A stretch of 54,670 nucleotides of DNA from Haemophilus paracuniculus (GTDB lineage Bacteria > Pseudomonadota > Gammaproteobacteria > Enterobacterales > Pasteurellaceae): NCBI RefSeq assembly GCF_002015115.1, contig NZ_MUYA01000018.1, forward strand, positions 33,987 through 88,656, given 5' to 3'. A model generated the notes under the pieces. It searched no databases. It saw only the letters and a program-made list of their open reading frames with translations, and had not been told where the DNA came from. Every line of letters begins with the position of its first letter. Within the stretch, counting starts at the first letter, position 1. Positions 51,101 through 54,670 of the stretch are shown here, in pieces. Position numbers and translations under genes: made by a program.

Positions 51101-52045
51101 GAAAGCGGTAACTTAGACGAGCTAAAATTCCAACTCAAAGATCAGGTGCAAAATACCCTGTCGGCGGTTGCCGATGACGGCATTGAGCAATCGGGCGTGC
51201 ATTTGTGGAATTTCGCCGAGCTGCCGCAGATGTACGAGCAAAAACGCCAGCATTTCAGCGTTAAAGCCTACCCTGCGATTGTGGACGAGCAAACTTCGGT
51301 GGGGATCAAGCTGTTTGAAACCGAGTTCGAGCAAGCCCGAGCAATGCGAGCGGGGCTACGCCGATTACTGTTGCTCAACGTGCCTTCGCCGATTAAATAT
51401 CTGCACGAAAAACTGCCGAACAAAGCCAAATTGGGGCTTTATTTCGCCCCGTTCGGCAAGGTGTTAGAGCTGATTGACGATTGCATCGCCTGTGCGGTGG
51501 ATAAATTGGTGGACGACTTCGGCGGCGTGGTCTGGACGGAAGAAAAATTCAACGCCCTGCACGATTTCGTGCGAGCCAACCTCAATGATTGCACGGTGGA
51601 AATCGCCCAGCAAACCGAGAAAATTTTGACCTTAACGTTCGAGATCAACAAACGCCTCAAAGGCAAAATGGATTTCACAATGGCGTTTGCGTTGAGCGAT
51701 ATTAAAGCTCAAATAAGCGGTCTGATTTTCCCAAATTTTGTGGCGGAAACAGGCTATCAACGCCTTGCGGATCTGCACCGTTATCTCACCGCGATCGACA
51801 AGCGATTAGACAAACTTGGGGTGGATACCAACAGCGACCGAGCCAAAATGTTGCGGGTGGAACAGGTGCAAACCGCCTACCAGCAACTGCTCGCCAAACT
51901 GCCAAAATCGAAAGCGATCCCTGACGAAGTGCTAGAAATCCGCTATATGATCGAAGAACTGCGAGTCAGCCTCTTCGCCCAACAGCTCGGCACCAAATAC
52001 CCAATTTCCGATAAACGGATTTTGAATTTGATTGGGGAATTTTAG
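48122..52045 (+). CDS. hrpA: ATP-dependent RNA helicase HrpA
   Basis: HrpA is a DEAH-box 3'-5' RNA helicase; in E. coli it helps rescue collided ribosomes by acting on mRNA. The protein has about 1307 residues (E. coli 1300): an N-terminal helical region, VVIAGETGSGKTTQLPKM (motif I), TQPRRLAARSVA (Ia), LMTDGILL, DEAHERSLNNDFILGYL (II), ITSATIDVERFSRHF (III), LILATNVAETSLTIPNI-type motif V and QRKGRCGRTSEGICIRLY (VI). An OB-fold region and the long C-terminal DUF3418 extension characteristic of HrpA follow. I chose the ATG at 48122; a GTG at 48113 is also possible. TATATT at 48081-48086 may be the -10 box. Confidence 0.96.
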   Translation: MTKPLQKNRVNRPLTDEQKTLLAELSDLTNFEYRRLRGRILGLANVKQDKAKAEIISQIQADILSAKSVFSARKMQAENLRISYPDLPVSARREEILKLIAEHQVVVIAGETGSGKTTQLPKMCLELGRGVKGLIGHTQPRRLAARSVATRIAEELQSELGSTVGYKVRFNDQISENTLVKLMTDGILLAEIQTDRYLNQYDTLIIDEAHERSLNNDFILGYLKQILAKRPDLKVIITSATIDVERFSRHFDNAPIIEVSGRTFPVEVRYRPIVEEEDQDQLQGILNAVDELQAEGRGDILIFMNGEREIRDTAEALQKRELKFTEILPLYARLSAEEQQRIFKPSGLNRVILATNVAETSLTIPNIKYVIDTGTARISRYSYRTKVQRLPIEPISQASANQRKGRCGRTSEGICIRLYSEEDFNARPEFTDPEILRTNLASVILQMTSLGLSDIEAFPFVDRPDTKQVQDGVRLLEELQAIIPTPHKHEGRYRLTEIGRQLAQLPIDPRLGRMLIEAAKNGSLHEVMMIVSALSIQDPRERPQERQQAADEKHRRFADKDSDFLAFVNLWHYLQQQQKELSKNQFRKLCQKDFLNYLRVREWQDIYHQLRLAVREMGLRINTAEANYPQIHTALLSGLLSHIGSKESEKMHYLGARNAHFYVFPNSELFKKQPKWLIASELVETTKLWARTVAKIEPEWVEPLAQHLTKRSYSEPHWAKSKGAVMAYEKVSLYGIPIVANRLVNYGSIDPAVSREIFIRSALVEGEWHNNYKFFKENHRLIKEVEDLEHKSRRRDILVDEQVVFDFYDQRIGTDVVSSRHFDSWWKKASQADPDLLNFEKSFLINDNANKVSDLDFPNFWHQGQLKLKLSYQFEVGQDHDGVTVHIPLPLLNQVEPEGFDWQIPGLRHELVVALIKSLPKATRRNFVPAPNYADAFLGRAEPFAKPLLESLSYELRRMTGVTVEPELWDLSQLAPHLKMTFRVVDDKGKKIAESGNLDELKFQLKDQVQNTLSAVADDGIEQSGVHLWNFAELPQMYEQKRQHFSVKAYPAIVDEQTSVGIKLFETEFEQARAMRAGLRRLLLLNVPSPIKYLHEKLPNKAKLGLYFAPFGKVLELIDDCIACAVDKLVDDFGGVVWTEEKFNALHDFVRANLNDCTVEIAQQTEKILTLTFEINKRLKGKMDFTMAFALSDIKAQISGLIFPNFVAETGYQRLADLHRYLTAIDKRLDKLGVDTNSDRAKMLRVEQVQTAYQQLLAKLPKSKAIPDEVLEIRYMIEELRVSLFAQQLGTKYPISDKRILNLIGEF

Positions 52046-52114
52046 AGCCTAAAATAACAAAAATTTCTCTTTACAGGGGAACATTTTTGGCTTAGGATTG
52101 CCCCAATTCAGAGC

Positions 52115-52128
52115 GTGATAAAAATCAT
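52115..52128 (+). promoter_or_regulatory. Candidate FNR-like box upstream of the DUF4760-like gene
   Basis: GTGATAAAAATCAT has a perfect TGAT-N4-ATCA core and lies within a larger dyad (GTGAT...ATCATCAC). It is about 36 bases before the mini-ORF start. No convincing -10 at the right distance, so the function is uncertain. Confidence 0.3.
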
Positions 52129-52163
52129 CACGATTAGATTAACCACAACATAAGAGGTGCAAA

Positions 52164-52202
52164 ATGAACAAATTTGTTATCAACGAAGGTTGGGAAATCT
52201 AA
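52164..52202 (+). CDS. Possible 12-residue leader peptide
   Basis: ATG at 52164 with a good AAGAGGTG Shine-Dalgarno encodes MNKFVINEGWEI and a TAA stop that shares its last base with the ATG of the next gene (TAATG). It could be a leader peptide that couples translation into the following membrane-anchored gene, or the remnant of a longer gene. No pathway-specific residues (such as runs of one amino acid) are evident. Confidence 0.35.
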   Translation: MNKFVINEGWEI

Positions 52203-52686
52203 TGGATTTCAACGTGATTGCAGGGCTAGGGACTTGTTTATTTACAGGTTACCTAGCTTTTTTGCTTGGTCTCAACTTAAAGAATTGCGTAAACAGCATA
52301 AGCAGAAATCAACTATCGACTTACTGATTAGCAATAACAGCAATGCTTTTTTACGTGAACGCCGCCAAAAATATATGCAAATGCGAGATAAAGGGGAAAA
52401 TTTTACCGCATTGGCTTGTTTATTGGATAAAAACGCAACCCCTACCCAAGAGCAATCTGAAAAAAATTTCATTGTGCTTGATGTGCTTAATTCAATTGAA
52501 TTTATTTGTGTGGGAATCGCCGAAGAATTATTTGATGAAGCCGTTTATAAGCGAATGAGCAGAAGTAGCGTGCTAAAAGATTGGAATACGTTAAAACCTT
52601 ATATTATGGAAATTCGCAGAATAAACAGTAATGATCGGATATTTTGTGAGTTTGAAAAACTAGCCACAAAATGGCTACAAGAATAG
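52202..52686 (+). CDS. DUF4760-like membrane-anchored protein, split by a -1 frameshift at a T tract
   Basis: From ATG 52202 the frame encodes an N-terminal membrane segment MDFNVIAGLGTCLFTGYLAF and then reaches TTTTTTG (52258-52264), after which it would stop at once in out-of-frame sequence. Shifting -1 at this heptamer, a perfect T-TTT-TTG slippery site, continues as FAWSQLKELRKQHKQK and on to the stop at 52686, giving about 161 residues. The downstream part (KSTIDLLISNNSNAFLRE...LDVLNSIEFICVGIAEELFDE...LKPYIMEIRR) resembles the DUF4760 family, which commonly has one N-terminal helix. Function unknown. Alternatives are programmed frameshifting, phase variation of the T tract (seven T would be in frame), a pseudogene or a base-calling error. 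Confidence 0.6.
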
Positions 52687-52700
52687 CCATTTCAAACAAA

Positions 52701-52730
52701 AAAATAGGACGCAATCTGCGTCCTATTTTT
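52701..52730. terminator. Bidirectional terminator between the DUF4760-like gene and aspS
   Basis: AATAGGACGCA, loop ATC, TGCGTCCTATT with TTTTT on the plus side and AAAA before it (T run on the minus strand). It serves both convergent genes. Confidence 0.88.
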
Positions 52731-52748
52731 ATTTATCTTTCAGCAGAA

Positions 52749-54524
52749 TTATTCCGCTTTTTCGCTTTTAGCCACTTCAATCCCCAATTCCGCTAAGGCT
52801 TGTGGATTAGCGAAACTTGGGGCTTCGGTCATTAAGCAAGCGGCGGCGGTGGTTTTCGGGAAGGCGATTACATCACGGATATTTTCCGTGCCAGTGATCA
52901 ACATTGTCAAACGGTCTAACCCGAACGCCAAACCTGCGTGCGGTGGGGTGCCGAATTTGAGGGCATCGAGCAAGAAGCCGAATTTTTCTGTCTGCTCTTG
53001 TTCGTTAATGCCTAGAATACTGAACACGGTCTGTTGCATTACAGGGTTGAAAATTCGCACTGAGCCGCCGCCCACTTCGTAGCCGTTGATCACCATATCG
53101 TAAGCGTTCGCCACCGCCCCTTTCGGATCGGCTTTGAGTTGCTCTGGTGTGAGGTCTTTCGGCGAAGTGAATGGGTGGTGCATTGCCGACCATCTGCCCT
53201 CGTCATCTTTCTCAAACATTGGGAAATCCACCACCCACAACGGTTTCCAAGCGGTGAGATCGGTAATGCCTAAATCACGCCCTACTTTTAAGCGTAACGC
53301 CCCCATTGCATCGGTTACGATTTTCTCTTTATCCGCCCCGAAGAAAATGATGTCGCCGTTTTGAGCCGAAACACGCTCAAACAAGGCTTTGATTACGTCT
53401 TCATTGAGGAATTTAGCGATTGGGCTTTGCACGCCCTCTAAGCCTGCATTCACATCGTTTACTTTCATCCACGCCAAGCCTTTCGCCCCGTAAATGCCAA
53501 CGAATTGGGTGTATTCATCAATCTGTTTACGGGTAATTTCCGCCCCGTTCGGCACACGCAACACCGCCACACGCCCCTCAGGATCGTTGGCCGGCTCGTT
53601 GAAGACCTTAAATTCCACATTTTTGAGAATATCCGCCACATCGACTAATTCGAGCGGGTTACGCAAATCTGGCTTGTCTGAACCGTAGCGTTGCATCGCT
53701 TCGGCGAAGGTCATCATCGGGAATTCGCCCAAATCCACGTTCAAACGATCAAGCCACAAGCCACGAATCATTTTTTCCATTGTGGCACGCACTTCTTCCG
53801 CCGTCATAAAGGTGGTTTCCACATCAATTTGGGTAAATTCAGGTTGGCGGTCGGCACGCAAATCTTCATCACGGAAACATTTCACGATTTGGTAGTAACG
53901 GTCGAAGCCTGACATCATCAGCAACTGTTTAAACAACTGTGGCGACTGCGGTAAGGCATAGAATTTGCCCTTATGCACACGGCTCGGCACGAGGTAATCC
54001 CTTGCCCCCTCTGGGGTCGCTTTGGTCAGCATTGGGGTTTCAATATCGAGGAAGTCATTTTCATCCATAAAACGGCGAACGAAACTGGTAATTTTGGCAC
54101 GGGTTTTCAAACGTTCCGCCATTTCTGGGCGGCGTAAATCGAGGTAGCGATATTTCAAACGCTGTTCTTCGGTGTTGTTTTGGTTGAAGTCGAGCGGCAA
54201 CACCTCGGCGTTGTTGTAGATCACCAAATTTTTAACCAACACTTCGATCTCGCCCGTTGCCATTTCTTTGTTGATTTGCGACTCATCACGGGCAATCACA
54301 TCCCCTTGAATTTGCACGCACGCCTCATTGCGTAGGCTTGACGCTAATTTAAAAATCGCTTCATCTTTCTCATCAAAAAAGACCTGCACAATCCCCTCAC
54401 GATCACGGATCTGCATAAAAATAAAACGACCAAGGTTACGGATTCGATGAACCCAACCGCTCAAAGTTACGGCTTGTCCAACGTGAGAGCGGTTTAACGC
54501 ACCGCAATAGTGAGAACGCATCAT
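52749..54524 (-). CDS. aspS: Aspartyl-tRNA synthetase
   Basis: AspS charges tRNA-Asp. The 591-residue bacterial-type class IIb enzyme has an N-terminal OB fold for anticodon binding ([41 protein letters not shown]). The catalytic core follows with motif 2 ([20 protein letters not shown]), the GAD insertion domain typical of bacterial AspRS (about 290-420) and motif 3 ([15 protein letters not shown]). Length matches E. coli AspS (590). The start at 54524 is preceded by an AAGGATAA Shine-Dalgarno on the minus strand. Confidence 0.97.
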   Translation of the reverse strand: MMRSHYCGALNRSHVGQAVTLSGWVHRIRNLGRFIFMQIRDREGIVQVFFDEKDEAIFKLASSLRNEACVQIQGDVIARDESQINKEMATGEIEVLVKNLVIYNNAEVLPLDFNQNNTEEQRLKYRYLDLRRPEMAERLKTRAKITSFVRRFMDENDFLDIETPMLTKATPEGARDYLVPSRVHKGKFYALPQSPQLFKQLLMMSGFDRYYQIVKCFRDEDLRADRQPEFTQIDVETTFMTAEEVRATMEKMIRGLWLDRLNVDLGEFPMMTFAEAMQRYGSDKPDLRNPLELVDVADILKNVEFKVFNEPANDPEGRVAVLRVPNGAEITRKQIDEYTQFVGIYGAKGLAWMKVNDVNAGLEGVQSPIAKFLNEDVIKALFERVSAQNGDIIFFGADKEKIVTDAMGALRLKVGRDLGITDLTAWKPLWVVDFPMFEKDDEGRWSAMHHPFTSPKDLTPEQLKADPKGAVANAYDMVINGYEVGGGSVRIFNPVMQQTVFSILGINEQEQTEKFGFLLDALKFGTPPHAGLAFGLDRLTMLITGTENIRDVIAFPKTTAAACLMTEAPSFANPQALAELGIEVAKSEKAE

Positions 54525-54605
54525 AAAATTATCCTTTATCAGAAATCAGAAAAAATTGGGGCGGATTATAGCTTAAAAGCAAGCAAAAGGGGATAAATTC
54601 CCACT

Positions 54606-54651
54606 GCAAGGGGTGGGATTTTGTGAAATTTCGCAGGATCTTACCGCTTGC
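54606..54651. repeat. Mixed inverted uptake-like pair
   Basis: GCAAGGGGTGGGATTTTG (54606-54623) faces GGATCTTACCGCTTGC (54636-54651). One arm has the variant AAGGGGT core, the other the canonical AAGCGGT. It lies upstream of aspS near the window end, probably terminating a gene outside the window. Confidence 0.65.
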
Positions 54652-54670
54652 CCCCCTTGTATATTAAAAC

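Overview
The window looks like the chromosome of a Pasteurellaceae bacterium. The core ACAAGCGGT / GCAAGCGGT, which is the uptake signal sequence of the Actinobacillus pleuropneumoniae-type lineage (Actinobacillus, Mannheimia, Bibersteinia), recurs in and between genes on both strands, and I saw no Haemophilus-type AAGTGCGGT. Gene order and protein sequences (rsuA-bcr, an lsg-type LOS locus, recA-recX, yrdD-tsaC-aroE) agree. I cannot name the species.

Layout: 1-5.6 kb holds folate genes (pabB-pabC), recA, and an overlapping run recX-yqfB-yrdD-tsaC-aroE. 5.7-6.2 kb is a Met-Leu-Gln-Gln tRNA operon. 6.3-11.5 kb holds putP, the fused rRNA methyltransferase rlmKL and a macA without macB. 11.5-13.7 kb is an AT-rich island of three unrecognised genes with an array of six hairpins. 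13.9-25.6 kb is housekeeping (ynbE/ydbH, gloA, rnt, yccA, tusE, cmoB, dcd, udk, bcr, rsuA, sodA). 25.8-31.2 kb holds a broken ABC membrane gene, lemA with two TPM-domain genes, yacL and parE. 31.5-34.3 kb holds pyrG and an elyC-like gene. 34.36-44.5 kb is a co-directional sialic acid and lipooligosaccharide (LOS) locus: neuD-neuB-neuA-neuC, lsgA flippase, lsgB sialyltransferase, a GT25 glycosyltransferase, a polymerase-like membrane protein, and lsgE and lsgF glycosyltransferases. 44.6-54.5 kb holds metK, pfkA, a frameshifted dehalogenase, hrpA, a DUF4760-like gene split by a T-tract, and aspS.

How the genes work together: the neu genes make ManNAc from UDP-GlcNAc (NeuC), condense it to Neu5Ac (NeuB), activate it to CMP-Neu5Ac (NeuA) and probably modify it (NeuD, NeuA C-terminal domain). 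The lsg-type genes build and flip a surface oligosaccharide that LsgB can cap with sialic acid. The cell could thus sialylate its surface without scavenging host sialic acid.

The most unusual content is non-genic. Several families of interspersed palindromic repeats keep constant flanks while the stem sequence of an internal hairpin changes between copies with compensatory substitutions. One copy lies in frame inside rlmKL. There are also inverted pairs of uptake-sequence-like elements with a C-to-G core change (GCAAGGGGT), a 17-T tract placed as a promoter spacer ahead of a possible small RNA, and three disrupted genes.
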